Shown one piece after another: positions 24,666 to 34,567 of a DNA stretch of 64,000 bases. The translations under genes and the position numbers were made by a program. Position 1 is the stretch's first letter; each line of letters begins with the position of its first letter. The DNA is from Lichenibacterium dinghuense (GTDB lineage Bacteria; Pseudomonadota; Alphaproteobacteria; Rhizobiales; Beijerinckiaceae), in NCBI RefSeq assembly GCF_021730615.1, contig NZ_JAJLMN010000001.1:4599501-4663500 (forward strand). The letters are read 5' to 3'. Under the pieces are notes generated by a model. That model was given only the letters and a program-made list of their open reading frames with translations. It made no database searches and had not been told where the DNA came from.

Positions 24666-25663
24666 ACGACCTCTCGATCGCCCGGCCCGACCAGTTCGAC
24701 GCGCTGCGCGCCGAGGCCGCGGTGGAGCCCGACGCGCCCTCGACCGAGCCGGCGCGCAAGGACACGCAGATCATCGCCATCTACGGCAAGGGCGGCATCG
24801 GCAAGAGCTTCACGCTCGCCAACCTCAGCTACTCCATGGCGCAGAGCGGCAAGCGCGTGCTGCTCATCGGCTGCGACCCGAAGAGCGACACGACCTCGCT
24901 GCTGTTCGGCGGCCGCGCCTGCCCGACCATCATCGAAACCTCGTCCAAGAAGAAGCTCGCGGGCGAGGAGGTCGCCATCGGCGACGTGTGCTTCAAGCGC
25001 GACGGCGTCTTCGCCATGGAACTCGGCGGCCCCGAGGTCGGGCGCGGCTGCGGCGGGCGCGGCATCATCCACGGCTTCGAGCTCCTGGAGAAGCTCGGCT
25101 TCCACGACTGGGGCTTCGACTACGTGCTGCTCGACTTCCTGGGCGACGTGGTGTGCGGCGGCTTCGGCCTGCCGATCGCCCGCGACATGTGCCAGAAGGT
25201 CATCGTCGTCGGCTCGAACGACCTGCAGTCGCTCTACGTCGCCAACAACGTCTGCTCGGCGGTCGAGTATTTCCGCAAGCTCGGCGGCAACGTCGGCGTC
25301 GCGGGGCTGGTCATCAACAAGGACGACGGCACCGGCGAGGCGCAGGCCTTCGCGGCCGCGGCCGGCATCCCGGTGCTGGCCGCCATCCCGGCCGACGAGG
25401 ACATCCGCCGCAAGAGCGCCAACTACGAGATCGTCGGCCGCCCCGGCGGGCGCTGGGCGCCGCTGTTCGAGCAGCTCGCCGAGGCCGTCGGCCTCGCGCC
25501 GCCGGTCCGGCCGACGCCGCTTTCCCAGGACGGCCTGCTTGGCCTCTTCGACGGCGACACGGTGGGCCGCGACGTCGAGCTCGTGCCCGCCACCATGGCG
25601 GACATGCGCGGCGTCGCGCACGCGGAGCGCCCGTCGCTCGAAGTCGTCTACGACGCCGCCTGA
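24662..25663 (+). CDS. bchX: Chlorophyllide reductase iron protein BchX
   Basis: A 333-residue NifH-like ATPase that delivers electrons from its [4Fe-4S] cluster to BchYZ for chlorin B-ring reduction. Walker A is YGKGGIGKS; the cluster ligands lie in GRGCGGRGI and VVCGGFGLP; DPKSD supplies a switch region. An N-terminal tail of about 35 residues precedes the core, as usual for BchX. Starts in the bchC stop. Confidence 0.95.
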   Translation: MNDLSIARPDQFDALRAEAAVEPDAPSTEPARKDTQIIAIYGKGGIGKSFTLANLSYSMAQSGKRVLLIGCDPKSDTTSLLFGGRACPTIIETSSKKKLAGEEVAIGDVCFKRDGVFAMELGGPEVGRGCGGRGIIHGFELLEKLGFHDWGFDYVLLDFLGDVVCGGFGLPIARDMCQKVIVVGSNDLQSLYVANNVCSAVEYFRKLGGNVGVAGLVINKDDGTGEAQAFAAAAGIPVLAAIPADEDIRRKSANYEIVGRPGGRWAPLFEQLAEAVGLAPPVRPTPLSQDGLLGLFDGDTVGRDVELVPATMADMRGVAHAERPSLEVVYDAA

Positions 25664-25673
25664 GGCCGCCGCC

Positions 25674-27251
25674 ATGACGGACCGCATCGGCGACATCGAC
25701 GACCGCGACGCCACGTTGCGGGACAGCGAGCTGCGCAGCAGCCACGACGGCTTCGTGCAGGACATCGGCACCGCCCCGGAGCGCGAAACCTCGTCCTGCC
25801 ACGCGGGCCGCGACGAGATGCGCCGCGCCGCGGCCTCGGCCGGCGCCTCCGACGTCATGGACCGGCTCGCGGCCGACTACCCGATGGGCCCGCACGACCA
25901 GCCGCAGAGCATGTGCCCGGCCTTCGGCTCGCTGCGCGTCGGCCTGCGCATGCGCCGCACCGCCACCGTGCTGTCGGGCTCGGCCTGCTGCGTCTACGGT
26001 CTGACCTTCACGTCGCACTTCTACGGCGCGCGGCGCTCGGTCGGCTACGTGCCGTTCAACTCGGAGTCCCTCGTCACCGGCAAGCTCTTCGAGGACATCC
26101 GCGAGGCGGTGTTCCAGCTCGCCGACCCGGCCCTTTACGACACGGTCGTGGTGACGAACCTGTGCGTCCCCACCGCTTCCGGCGTGCCGCTGCGGCTGCT
26201 GCCGCCCGAGATCAACGGCGTGCGGATCATCGGCATCGACGTGCCGGGCTTCGGCGTGCCGACCCACGCCGAGGCCAAGGACGTGCTGGCCGGCGCCATG
26301 CTGGCCTACGCGCGCCGCGAGGCCGAGGCCGGCCCCGTGCAGGCGCCGCGCGCCGGCCGCGCCGGGCGCCCCACCGTGGCGCTGCTCGGCGAGGTGTTTC
26401 CGGCCGACCCCGTCGTCATCGGCCGCATGCTGGAGCCGATGGGGCTCGCCGCCGGCCCCACCGTGCCGACGCGCGAGTGGCGTGAGCTTTATGCCGCGCT
26501 CGACTGCGCGGTCGCGGCCGCGATCCACCCCTTCTACACCGCCTCGATGCGCGAGTTCGCCGCCGCCGGCCGGCCCGTCGTCGGCTCCGCGCCCGTCGGC
26601 GTCGACGGCACCGCCGCCTGGCTCGCGGCGGTCGGCGAGGCCGCCGGCGTGCCGGCCGCGGACGTGGCCCGCGCGCGGGACGCCGTGCTGCCGGCGGTGC
26701 GCGGCGCCGTGGCGGCTTCGCGCATCTCCGGGCGCATCACCCTCAGCGGCTACGAGGGCTCGGAGCTGATCGTGGCGCGCCTGCTCGTCGAGTGCGGCGC
26801 GGACCTGCGCTACGTCGGCACGGCCTGCCCCCGCACCGCGCAGTCCGAGGCCGACCGCGACTGGCTGGAGGCGCGCGGCGTGCTGGTGAAGTACCGCGCC
26901 TCGCTGGAACACGACCTCGCGGCCTTCCGGGAGTTTCGGCCGGACCTCGCCATCGGCACCACCCCGGTGGTGCAGCACGCCAAGGCGCAGGGCACGCCGG
27001 CGCTCTACTTCACCAACCTGATCTCGGCGCGGCCGCTGATGGGCCCCGCGGGCCCCGGCTCGCTCGCCGGCGTGGTCAACGCCGCGCTGGCCTCGAAGCC
27101 CCGCTTCGACCGCATGCGCGAGTTTTTTGAAGGCGTCGGCGAGGGCGCCTCGTCGGGCATCTGGCCCGAAGCGCCGAGGGCTCGCCGCGCCGCGCCGCCG
27201 CGCGTCGCCGTCAAGGCCGTCCCGGGCCGCATCGAGCGGGGAGCCGCCTGA
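25674..27251 (+). CDS. bchY: Chlorophyllide reductase subunit BchY
   Basis: A 525-residue NifD/BchN-like subunit forming the catalytic complex with BchZ. Cluster cysteines are visible in [21 protein letters not shown] and [22 protein letters not shown] and [13 protein letters not shown] are in the C-terminal Rossmann domain. A Pro/Ala/Arg-rich C-terminal tail follows residue ~495. The TGA overlaps bchZ's ATG by one base (TGATG). Confidence 0.94.
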   Translation: MTDRIGDIDDRDATLRDSELRSSHDGFVQDIGTAPERETSSCHAGRDEMRRAAASAGASDVMDRLAADYPMGPHDQPQSMCPAFGSLRVGLRMRRTATVLSGSACCVYGLTFTSHFYGARRSVGYVPFNSESLVTGKLFEDIREAVFQLADPALYDTVVVTNLCVPTASGVPLRLLPPEINGVRIIGIDVPGFGVPTHAEAKDVLAGAMLAYARREAEAGPVQAPRAGRAGRPTVALLGEVFPADPVVIGRMLEPMGLAAGPTVPTREWRELYAALDCAVAAAIHPFYTASMREFAAAGRPVVGSAPVGVDGTAAWLAAVGEAAGVPAADVARARDAVLPAVRGAVAASRISGRITLSGYEGSELIVARLLVECGADLRYVGTACPRTAQSEADRDWLEARGVLVKYRASLEHDLAAFREFRPDLAIGTTPVVQHAKAQGTPALYFTNLISARPLMGPAGPGSLAGVVNAALASKPRFDRMREFFEGVGEGASSGIWPEAPRARRAAPPRVAVKAVPGRIERGAA

Positions 27252-28738
27252 TGCTCGTCCTCGACCACGACCGCGCGGGCGGGTACTGGGGCGCCGTCTA
27301 TTGCTTCTGCGCCGTGAAGGGGCTGCAGGTCGTCATCGACGGCCCGGTCGGCTGCGAGAACCTGCCCGTCACCTCCGTGCTGCACTACACGGACGGGCTG
27401 CCGCCGCACGAGCTGCCCATCGTCGTCACCGGCCTCGCCGAGGAGAACCTCGGCCAGACCGGCACCGAGGGCGCCATGAAGCGCGCCGCGGCCGCGCTCG
27501 ACCCGAAGCGCCCCGCCGTGGTGGTGACGGGCTCCATCGCCGAGATGATCGGCGGCGGCGTGACGCCCGAGGGCACCAAGCTCAAGCGCTTCCTGCCCCG
27601 CACCATCGACGAGGACCAGTGGCAGGCGGCGGACCGCTCGCTCGTCTGGCTGTGGCGCGAGTTCGGCCCGAAGAAGGGCGCGGCCGAGCGCCCGCCGCGG
27701 CCCGAGGGCGCGAAGCCCCGCGTCAACATCGTCGGCCCGTCCTACGGCATGTTCAACATGCCCTCGGACCTCCACGAGGTTCGCCGCCTGATCGAGGGCA
27801 TCGGCGCCGAGGTGAACCTGTCGTTCCCGCTGGGCTCGGCGCTGGAGGACGTGCCCCGCCTCGGCGACGCCGACGCCAACGTGTGCCTGTACCGCGAGTT
27901 CGGCCGCGGCCTCTGCGAGCTGCTCGACCGGCCCTACCTGCAGGCGCCGATCGGGCTCCACTCGACCACGGCCTTCCTGCGCTCGCTGGGGCAGGTGCTC
28001 GGCCTCGACCCCGAGCCCTTCATCGCGCGCGAGAAGCTGACCACGATCAAGCCGCTGTGGGACCTGTGGCGCTCGGTGACGCAGGACTTCTTCGCAACGG
28101 CCTCCTTCGCGGTGGTGGCGAACGAGACCTACACGCGCGGCATCCGCGCCTTTCTCGAGGACGACATGGGGCTGCCCTGCGGCCTCGCGGTGCCGCGCCG
28201 CGCCGGCGACAAGACCGACAACGCCGCCATCAAGGCGGCGCTGACGTCGGCGCCGCCGCTCGTGGTCTTCGGCTCCGTCAACGAGCGCATGTACCTCGCC
28301 GAGGGCGGGGGCAGGGCGGCCTTCATCCCGGCCTCGTTCCCCGGCACCGCCATCCGGCGCCACACGGGCACGCCCTACATGGGCTACGCGGGCGCGACCT
28401 ACCTCGTGCAGGAGGTCTGCAACGCCCTCTTCGACGCGCTGTTCCATATCATCCCGCTGGCCGGGCAGATGGACGCCGTCGAGGCGACGCCGGCGGCCCG
28501 CGCCGCTGGCGAGCGCCACGCCGAGCTCCCCTGGGACGACGACGCCCGCGCCGGGCTCGACCACACGGTCGAGCGGGAGCCCGTCGTGGTCCGGATCTCC
28601 GCCGCCAAGCGCCTGCGCGACGCGGCCGAGCGCGAGGCCAGGCGCGGGGGCTCCCCGCGCGTCGGCCTCGACCACCTGCTGCGGGCCGGCGGCCGCGCGG
28701 CTCCAGCCCCCCACCGCGAACCGGAGACAGTGTCATGA
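27251..28738 (+). CDS. bchZ: Chlorophyllide reductase subunit BchZ
   Basis: A 495-residue NifK/BchB-like partner of BchY. The N terminus has [19 protein letters not shown] and [11 protein letters not shown] with the cluster Cys, then [13 protein letters not shown]. The C-terminal PCP_red-like domain contains [23 protein letters not shown]. Its stop overlaps the pufQ start in ATGA, linking bacteriochlorophyll synthesis to the puf operon on one transcript. Confidence 0.94.
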   Translation: MLVLDHDRAGGYWGAVYCFCAVKGLQVVIDGPVGCENLPVTSVLHYTDGLPPHELPIVVTGLAEENLGQTGTEGAMKRAAAALDPKRPAVVVTGSIAEMIGGGVTPEGTKLKRFLPRTIDEDQWQAADRSLVWLWREFGPKKGAAERPPRPEGAKPRVNIVGPSYGMFNMPSDLHEVRRLIEGIGAEVNLSFPLGSALEDVPRLGDADANVCLYREFGRGLCELLDRPYLQAPIGLHSTTAFLRSLGQVLGLDPEPFIAREKLTTIKPLWDLWRSVTQDFFATASFAVVANETYTRGIRAFLEDDMGLPCGLAVPRRAGDKTDNAAIKAALTSAPPLVVFGSVNERMYLAEGGGRAAFIPASFPGTAIRRHTGTPYMGYAGATYLVQEVCNALFDALFHIIPLAGQMDAVEATPAARAAGERHAELPWDDDARAGLDHTVEREPVVVRISAAKRLRDAAEREARRGGSPRVGLDHLLRAGGRAAPAPHREPETVS

Positions 28739-28947
28739 GCGCCATCACGTCCAGCAGCCACGGCTCCCGTTCGGCGGTCCGCCGCGACTACCGCGTCCTG
28801 CTCGGCCTGACCTATCCGGCCTTCGTGGCCGGCGTGGCGATGCGCCGCCTCGGCCTCCTGCCGGCCGACCCCGTCCGCCCCTCGTCCTTCGTCGCCGCCG
28901 TGCGCAGCCGCGCCGCCGCGGTGATCCCGTTTGCCTTCATGGGCTGA
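28735..28947 (+). CDS. pufQ: PufQ-like small protein
   Basis: A 70-residue protein overlapping the bchZ stop. It has the position and general shape of PufQ, a small single-span protein at the head of the puf operon that affects bacteriochlorophyll-complex formation. It shows [20 protein letters not shown] as an amphipathic start leading into one membrane helix, then a Pro/Ser loop and a short hydrophobic end ([11 protein letters not shown]). PufQ is poorly conserved, so the name rests mostly on position. Confidence 0.68.
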   Translation: MSAITSSSHGSRSAVRRDYRVLLGLTYPAFVAGVAMRRLGLLPADPVRPSSFVAAVRSRAAAVIPFAFMG

Positions 28948-29016
28948 CCCCGCCGCGATCCGCTGCGCGCTGACCTCCGGGGCGCGGCACCTCTCCAAGA
29001 CGAGGACTCTCAGACG

Positions 29017-29253
29017 ATGCCCGAACAACCCGTCGAATATCTCGACCGCGACAGGATCTCCCTGTCCGGCCTGACCCGGCCCGAGGCCGCCGAGTTCAAC
29101 AAGTTCTTCATCACCAGCTTCCTGGTGTTCACGGTGATCGCCATCATCGCCCACATCCTCGTGTGGCTGTGGCGCCCCTGGGCGCAGGGCGGCGCGCCGG
29201 TGAACACGTCGATGATCGACGCCGTTCGCCCCCTCCTGTCGATGCTGGGCTGA
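29017..29253 (+). CDS. pufB: Light-harvesting 1 beta chain PufB (extended)
   Basis: A 78-residue LH1 beta polypeptide: [20 protein letters not shown] leads into the single helix [18 protein letters not shown], then LWRPW. His46 is the bacteriochlorophyll ligand. The usual conserved His 18 residues earlier is Asn28 here. A 23-residue tail ([17 protein letters not shown]...) extends past WRPW, longer than in typical LH1 beta. It pairs with PufA in the ring around the reaction centre. Confidence 0.93.
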   Translation: MPEQPVEYLDRDRISLSGLTRPEAAEFNKFFITSFLVFTVIAIIAHILVWLWRPWAQGGAPVNTSMIDAVRPLLSMLG

Positions 29254-29263
29254 GGAGAGTTTC

Positions 29264-29485
29264 ATGTATCAGGTCTGGCTCCTCTTCGATCCCCGCCGCG
29301 CGCTGATCGGCCTCTTCACCTTCCTGCTGGTGCTGGCGCTGCTGATCCACTTCATCCTGCTCTCGACGAGCCGGTACAACTGGATCGAGGGTCCGTCGCC
29401 GTCGATCATCGGCACCAAGATGACGAACCCGCCCGCCGTGCCGACCGCCACCACCAACACCGCGCCGGCCGGCACCACCAAGTGA
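29264..29485 (+). CDS. pufA: Light-harvesting 1 alpha chain PufA
   Basis: A 73-residue LH1 alpha polypeptide. [13 protein letters not shown] is the conserved N terminus, the helix [19 protein letters not shown] carries the bacteriochlorophyll-ligating His29, and YNWIEG ends the membrane part. A periplasmic tail rich in Thr, Pro and Ala ([17 protein letters not shown]) follows. AGGAG precedes the ATG, 10 bases after pufB. Confidence 0.94.
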   Translation: MYQVWLLFDPRRALIGLFTFLLVLALLIHFILLSTSRYNWIEGPSPSIIGTKMTNPPAVPTATTNTAPAGTTK

Positions 29486-29493
29486 CGCTGCCC

Positions 29494-29515
29494 GGGCCGC
29501 GCCCCGGCGCGGCCC
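29494..29515 (+). other. pufA-pufL intercistronic hairpin
   Basis: GGGCCGCG and CGCGGCCC form a perfect 8-base-pair stem with loop CCCCGG, starting 8 bases after the pufA stop. In Rhodobacter, hairpins here block 3'-5' decay so the pufBA message outlives pufLM, setting the excess of LH1 over reaction centre. Position and structure match that role. Confidence 0.8.
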
Positions 29516-29636
29516 ACACGCCGGACAAGGTCCGCCGCGCCCCCGCGCGGCCGCACGCTCCTCCCTCCGAGCCCGCGCGCCGCGCGGCATCCAGAACCTT
29601 CGCGGCCGATCATCGCGAACTGAAGGCTTGATCCCC

Positions 29637-30476
29637 ATGGCCCTGTTGTCATTCGAGCGGAAATACCGCATCGCCGGCGGGACGCTGATCGGCGGCGACC
29701 TGTTCGACTTCTGGGTCGGACCCTTCTACGTGGGCTTCTTCGGGGTCACGACGATCTTCTTCGCGCTGCTCGGCACGCTGCTAATCTTCTGGACGGCCGC
29801 GATCGGCCCCTCGTGGGAGCCCTTCCAGATCACGGTGGACCCGCCACCGCTCCGCTACGGCCTCGGCTTCGCGCCGCTGCGCGAGGGCGGCCTGTGGCAG
29901 CTCGTCACCATCTGCGCGCTCGGCGCCTTCTCGTCCTGGGTGCTGCGCGAGATCGAGATCTGCCGCAAGCTCGGCATCGGCTGGCACACGCCCATCGCCT
30001 TCTCGACCGCGGTCTTCGCCTACGTGTCGCTCGTGGTGATCCGCCCGGTGCTGCTCGGCGCCTGGGGCTACGGCTTCCCCTACGGCATCACCAGCCACCT
30101 CGATTGGGTGTCCAACGTCGGCTACCAGTTCCTGCACTTCCACTACAACCCGGCGCACATGCTGGCGGTGACGTTCTTCTTCACCACCACGATGTTCCTG
30201 GGCCTCCACGCCGGCCTGATCCTGTCGACCGTCAACCCGGCCGACAAGAGCGAGCCCGTGAAGGCGACCGAGCACGAGAACGCGTACTTCCGCGACTACA
30301 TCTACTATTCGGTCGGCGCCTACGGCCTGCACCGCCTGGGCGCGTTCTTCGCGCTCAGCGCCGGGTTCTGGAGCGCCATCTGCATCATCCTGAGCGGGCC
30401 GTTTTGGACCGAGGGTTGGCCTTATTGGTACAACTGGTTCCTGAGCCTCAACATCCGCAACGCCGCCGGCTTCTGA
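29637..30476 (+). CDS. pufL: Photosynthetic reaction centre L subunit
   Basis: A 279-residue five-helix reaction-centre protein. [12 protein letters not shown] and [18 protein letters not shown] are the classical N terminus. [26 protein letters not shown] carries the special-pair His and an iron-ligand His. The C-terminal half has [12 protein letters not shown] with the second iron ligand. I start at the ATG of MALLS; a TTG three codons upstream is less likely. It binds bacteriochlorophylls, bacteriopheophytin and QA/QB with PufM. Confidence 0.96.
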   Translation: MALLSFERKYRIAGGTLIGGDLFDFWVGPFYVGFFGVTTIFFALLGTLLIFWTAAIGPSWEPFQITVDPPPLRYGLGFAPLREGGLWQLVTICALGAFSSWVLREIEICRKLGIGWHTPIAFSTAVFAYVSLVVIRPVLLGAWGYGFPYGITSHLDWVSNVGYQFLHFHYNPAHMLAVTFFFTTTMFLGLHAGLILSTVNPADKSEPVKATEHENAYFRDYIYYSVGAYGLHRLGAFFALSAGFWSAICIILSGPFWTEGWPYWYNWFLSLNIRNAAGF

Positions 30477-30486
30477 GGGTCGCGCC

Positions 30487-31470
30487 ATGGCCAATTTCGA
30501 CACGATCTACACCAAGGTCCAGGTGCGCGGACCCTTCGACCCCGGCGTCTCGCCCATCCGGCTGACCGAGAGCCGCTTCGGACGCAAGTTCTTCTCCTAC
30601 TGGCTCGGCGCCATCGGCGACCCCCAGGTCGGGCCCTTCTACCTCGGCTGGGAGGGGTTGATCTCCGTCGTGCTCGGCATCACCGCCATCGAGGTGATCG
30701 GGCTCAACATGTTCGCCCAGGTGAACTGGGACCCGATCCAGTTCGTGCGGCTGCTGCCCTTCCTCACGCTCGACCCGCCGGCGGCCAAATACGGGCGCAA
30801 CCCGATCGTGCCGCTGCAGGACGGCGGCTGGTGGTTCATCGCCGGCTTCTGCCTCACGGCCTCGATCCTGCTGTGGTGGTACCGCGGCTTCCGCCGCGCG
30901 CGGGCCCTCGGCATGGGCATGCACGTCTCCTATGCCTTCGCGTCGGCAATCTTCCTGTATCTCAGCCTCGGCTACATCCGGCCGATGATCCTCGGCAACT
31001 TCTCGGAGGCGCCGCCCTTCGGCATCATCACACACCTGAACTGGACCGCGACGATCTCGGTGCTCTACGGGAACTGGTACTACAACCCGTTCCACATGCT
31101 CTCGATCACCTTCCTCTACGGCTCGACCATGCTGTTCGCCATGCACGGCTCGACCATCCTCGCGGTGGCCCGCTTCGGCGGCGAGCGCGAAGCGGAGGAG
31201 ATCGTCGACCGCGGCACCGCGGCGGAGCGCGCCGGCCTGTTCTGGCGCTGGACCATGGGCTTCAACGCCACCTACGAGTCGGTGCACCGCTGGGCCTGGT
31301 GGTTCGCCATCCTGACGACCTTCTGCGGCGGCATCGGCGTGCTGCTCACCGGCACCGTGGTCGACAACTGGTACCTGTGGGGCGTGAAGCACGGCATCGC
31401 CCGTGAATACCCCGCCTACTACCCCGCCTTCCAGCTTCCGCCGAGCGCCTTCAAGGACGGTGTCCAATGA
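30487..31470 (+). CDS. pufM: Photosynthetic reaction centre M subunit
   Basis: A 327-residue five-helix reaction-centre protein paired with PufL. Motifs: [48 protein letters not shown] (special-pair and iron His), [11 protein letters not shown] (the Glu iron ligand loop) and [13 protein letters not shown] (second iron His and quinone site). The stop overlaps the pufC ATG (ATGA). Confidence 0.96.
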   Translation: MANFDTIYTKVQVRGPFDPGVSPIRLTESRFGRKFFSYWLGAIGDPQVGPFYLGWEGLISVVLGITAIEVIGLNMFAQVNWDPIQFVRLLPFLTLDPPAAKYGRNPIVPLQDGGWWFIAGFCLTASILLWWYRGFRRARALGMGMHVSYAFASAIFLYLSLGYIRPMILGNFSEAPPFGIITHLNWTATISVLYGNWYYNPFHMLSITFLYGSTMLFAMHGSTILAVARFGGEREAEEIVDRGTAAERAGLFWRWTMGFNATYESVHRWAWWFAILTTFCGGIGVLLTGTVVDNWYLWGVKHGIAREYPAYYPAFQLPPSAFKDGVQ

Positions 31471-32846
31471 GATATCTGCCCTACGTGGCGACCGTCGGCG
31501 CCGTGGCGGTCGGCGCCTTCCTGGTGCTCTTCCCCGAATGGGACCGGCCGCCCTACGTGGCCCACAACATCGGCCCGGCCGGCCAGCAGCTCGTCGTGCT
31601 GAAGGATCCGCGGCGCAAGCTGGAGCTCAACACGATCCCGGCCGTGCTGCCCGACGCGCCGGCCGGCGGCCCGCTCGCCAAGGACGTCTACAAGAACGTG
31701 CAGGTGCTCGGCGACGTGCCCGCCGCCGAATTCGACCGCCTGATGGTCGCCATCACGCAGTGGGTGGCGCCGAAGCAGGGCTGCGGCTTCTGCCACAACC
31801 TGAAGCCGGGCGAGGACGGCAAGGTCAACTACGCCGACGACGCGCTCTATACCGATCAGGTGGCGCGGCGCATGATCAAGATGACGATGAAGATCAACAC
31901 GGACTGGGGCAATCACGTCGCCCCGTCCGGCGTCGTCTGCTACACCTGCCACCGCGGCGAGAACGTGCCGCCGCGCGTGTGGTACGAGCAGCCGACGCCC
32001 GCCCATTCCGGCATCCTCGGCAAGCCGCGCAACTGGCAGACCAACGCCCGCTTCATCCGGGACTTCTTCCCGACGGTCAGCAACCAGCAGTGGCTCGTCA
32101 ACGACGAGGACGCCAACATCGCCTCCAACGCCGCCATGGTGGGCGAGCGCGGCGGCGGCGTCGGCTCGCTGGAGAACGCCGAGAACATCTACATCATGAT
32201 GATGCAGTGGTCGCAGGCGCTCGACGCCAACTGCGACCTGTGCCACGCGTCCCGCGCCCTGCAGAGCTGGCAGCAGTCCTCGCCCTACCGGATCGACGGC
32301 CTCTGGGGTCAGTACATGACCCAGGACATCAACAAGAACTTCTTAATCCCGGCGACGAGCCTGTTCCCGCGCGACCAGCTCGGGCAGGTCGGCGACGTCG
32401 CCAAGGTCGATTGCTACACCTGCCACATCAACCAGCAGCGGCCGCTCGGCGGCTTCAACGTGATCGAGCACTACGGGGTCCTGGCGCCGAAGGGCGTGTC
32501 GGCGGGCCCGGATCAGGCCCTGCGCGACATCATGCGGCCGACCGAGGTCGTCGGCCCGGCCTGGGACCCCGCCGCCAAGGTGGTGAACGTGTCGATCCCC
32601 GCATGGCCCGCGCCCGAGCAGGTGGCGTCCGGCGCCGCGCCGGCCGTGAAGGGCGCGACCATCGGCCCGGCCGTGGTGACGCCCGCCGAACCGCAGACCG
32701 GCGTGACGCCGATGCCGGCCAGCGGCGGGACCTCGACCACCTCGGAGGGGCCGGTCGCCCAGCCGGTGATGAAGGGCCCCGCCGAGGACGCGGGCCGGCC
32801 GACCACCGCCCCTCCGGCGGTTCCGATGACGGGAGAGGGCAAGTGA
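31467..32846 (+). CDS. pufC: Reaction centre tetraheme cytochrome subunit PufC
   Basis: A 459-residue periplasmic electron donor that re-reduces the special pair. Four CxxCH haem sites are present: CGFCH (106-110), CYTCH (158-162), CDLCH (256-260) and CYTCH (316-320). The N terminus ([21 protein letters not shown]) is an uncleaved-looking anchor with no lipobox Cys, unlike the lipidated cytochrome of Blastochloris viridis. About 75 residues after the last haem domain are Pro/Thr/Ala-rich. The stop overlaps the GTG of the next small gene. Confidence 0.95.
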   Translation: MRYLPYVATVGAVAVGAFLVLFPEWDRPPYVAHNIGPAGQQLVVLKDPRRKLELNTIPAVLPDAPAGGPLAKDVYKNVQVLGDVPAAEFDRLMVAITQWVAPKQGCGFCHNLKPGEDGKVNYADDALYTDQVARRMIKMTMKINTDWGNHVAPSGVVCYTCHRGENVPPRVWYEQPTPAHSGILGKPRNWQTNARFIRDFFPTVSNQQWLVNDEDANIASNAAMVGERGGGVGSLENAENIYIMMMQWSQALDANCDLCHASRALQSWQQSSPYRIDGLWGQYMTQDINKNFLIPATSLFPRDQLGQVGDVAKVDCYTCHINQQRPLGGFNVIEHYGVLAPKGVSAGPDQALRDIMRPTEVVGPAWDPAAKVVNVSIPAWPAPEQVASGAAPAVKGATIGPAVVTPAEPQTGVTPMPASGGTSTTSEGPVAQPVMKGPAEDAGRPTTAPPAVPMTGEGK

Positions 32847-33229
32847 TCCGCCTCGCCGCGGCCTCGGCCGCCCTCCTGATCCTCGCCGCCGGCCCGGCCC
32901 TGGCGGCGCAGCCGATCCCGCTCCGCGCCGGCACCTATTGCGGGCCGGGCGACGCGCGCGTCGTCGTCGACGTCGCCCACGACCTCGTGGAGGTGGACGG
33001 CTACGTGTGCTCCTTCCCGATCATCGCGGCGGACAAGCTGCAGTCGCAGTACTGCACCAAGCCCGGCACCACGACGGGCAAGCAGATCTTCGACTTCCGC
33101 GTGGTCGGGCGCTTCTTCAGCCACGACGGCGGCTGGTATCGGAGCTGCGGCCCCGTGCCGGCGGACTTCCAGCGCCCGCCTCCGACCGACCCGGCGGCCA
33201 CGCCGGCGCCGGTCAAGGCGAGCGGCTGA
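32843..33229 (+). CDS. Unrecognised secreted protein coupled to pufC, 128 aa
   Basis: The GTG start overlaps the pufC TGA (GTGA), making this the last gene of the puf transcript. A Sec signal ([21 protein letters not shown]) precedes a mature domain of about 106 residues with four Cys (positions 33, 56, 71 and 102) that could form two disulfides. No haem or cofactor motif is seen. A Pro/Ala tail (RPPPTDPAATPAPVKAS) closes it. I recognise no family. By position it may act at the reaction centre or in cytochrome biogenesis, but nothing in the sequence proves that. Confidence 0.75.
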   Translation: MIRLAAASAALLILAAGPALAAQPIPLRAGTYCGPGDARVVVDVAHDLVEVDGYVCSFPIIAADKLQSQYCTKPGTTTGKQIFDFRVVGRFFSHDGGWYRSCGPVPADFQRPPPTDPAATPAPVKASG

Positions 33230-33237
33230 CCGGGCGC

Positions 33238-33271
33238 CCGGGGACGCCGCGAGGCGAACCTCCGTCCCTGG
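33238..33271. terminator. Hairpin between puf operon and cyclase gene
   Basis: CCGGGGACG pairs with CGTCCCTGG (9 base pairs, one G-U wobble) across a 16-base loop, in the 48-base gap between convergent genes. No T run is present. It may mark the 3' end of the puf message. Confidence 0.45.
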
Positions 33272-33277
33272 TGCCCC

Positions 33278-34486
33278 TCAGGCGGTCTCGTCGAGCGTGA
33301 ACAGCTCCTGCGCGCGGCCCACGCCGCGCAGGGCGTAGCGGCCCACCGACACGATGTGGGCGCGCTCGTCCTCGGGAACGGCGGCCTGGAAGGCCGAGGA
33401 CAGCAGCACGCCCCGGTCCGCCGAGCGGCACAGGGCGGCGATGCGGCTCACCTCGTTGACCGCGGGCCCCACCACCGTGAAGTCGAGCCGGCTGTCCGCG
33501 CCGATGTTGCCGTAGAACACCGCGCCGACGTGCAGCCCGAGGTAGAGCGTGGTGGCGGGGCGCCCTTCCGCGGCGCGTCGGGCGTTCAGCTCCGTCAGCC
33601 GCGCCCTGAGGTCCGCCTCGGCGGCGAGCGCGCAGCGGCACGCCTCGGCCCGGTCGTCGGCCTTGAAGATCGCCAGGATGCCGTCGCCGATCAGCTTCAG
33701 CACGTCGCCGCCCGCCGCGTCGATGGCCGAGATGGCGGCCTCGGCGTAGTCGTTGAGCAGCGGGATGATCTCGCCCGGCGGCGCCGTGTCGGAGATGGCC
33801 GTGTAGCCGCGCAGGTCGGAGAACCACAGCACGGCGTCGATCTCGTCGGCGACGCCGCGCGAGATGCGCCCGCTGAGCACCCGCGCGCCGGCGTCCCGCC
33901 CGAGGTAGACTTCGACCAGCGTGCGGGCGATGCGGGCCAGCGACGGGCCCTTCACGGCCAGCGCCAGGATCGGCACGAGGCGGCGCAGCGCCGCGATGTC
34001 GGCGTCGCTGAAGCCCTCCGGCTCCCGCGTCATCCAGTGCGAGTAGACGCAGTCCATCAGCCCGAAGGCGTCCTCCTGCGAATAAGGCGTCACGATCGCG
34101 AAATAGTCGCGGTGGCCCTCGTCGCAGTAGCCCTGCAGGCGGTTGAAGTCGCAGGGGTCGCCCCGGAAGAACCGGCGGCGCACGTCGCCGCAGCCGGTCT
34201 CGACGATGTGGTACCATGCGCTCCGGAGCCAATCCTGCGCGGCCTCGCCGATGTCCGAGCGCCCGTAGAAATGCTCGGTGAACTCGCCGCCCGCGTCGTG
34301 CCAGTTGAAGGCGCGGCCCTCGTAGACGGGGTGCAGCGTGTCGATCAGCACCAGCCCGCGCGACACGGCGAGGCCCCCCTCGACGCAGCGCGCGCAGAAG
34401 CCGGTGACGAGGTCCGTCTCCGTGGCGCCCGCGAGGCCCTGGCCGACGAGCCACTTCGCGATCGCCGTGATGTCGCCGTCCCGCAT
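33278..34486 (-). CDS. Class III adenylate/guanylate cyclase domain protein
   Basis: A 402-residue cytosolic protein. Residues 1-~190 form a sensory-like region (GLVLIDTLHPVYEGRAFNWHD, CDFNRLQGYCDEGHRDYFAIV) with no membrane helix. The catalytic domain follows: DAVLWFSDLRGYTAISD (first metal Asp), GGDVLKLIGDGILAIF (second metal Asp), GLHVGAVFYGNIGA and DFTVVGPAVNEVSRIA. Both metal-binding Asp residues are present, so it is likely active and makes cAMP. This N-terminal region occurs in many rhizobial cyclases. The trigger is unknown. Confidence 0.88.
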   Translation of the reverse strand: MRDGDITAIAKWLVGQGLAGATETDLVTGFCARCVEGGLAVSRGLVLIDTLHPVYEGRAFNWHDAGGEFTEHFYGRSDIGEAAQDWLRSAWYHIVETGCGDVRRRFFRGDPCDFNRLQGYCDEGHRDYFAIVTPYSQEDAFGLMDCVYSHWMTREPEGFSDADIAALRRLVPILALAVKGPSLARIARTLVEVYLGRDAGARVLSGRISRGVADEIDAVLWFSDLRGYTAISDTAPPGEIIPLLNDYAEAAISAIDAAGGDVLKLIGDGILAIFKADDRAEACRCALAAEADLRARLTELNARRAAEGRPATTLYLGLHVGAVFYGNIGADSRLDFTVVGPAVNEVSRIAALCRSADRGVLLSSAFQAAVPEDERAHIVSVGRYALRGVGRAQELFTLDETA

Positions 34487-34567
34487 GCCGCCTCGCCTTC
34501 CGACCGCGCCCCGTCGTAGGAGAGCGGCGCACGACCCGCAACCCGGACCCTTCGTCCCGGATCAGCC

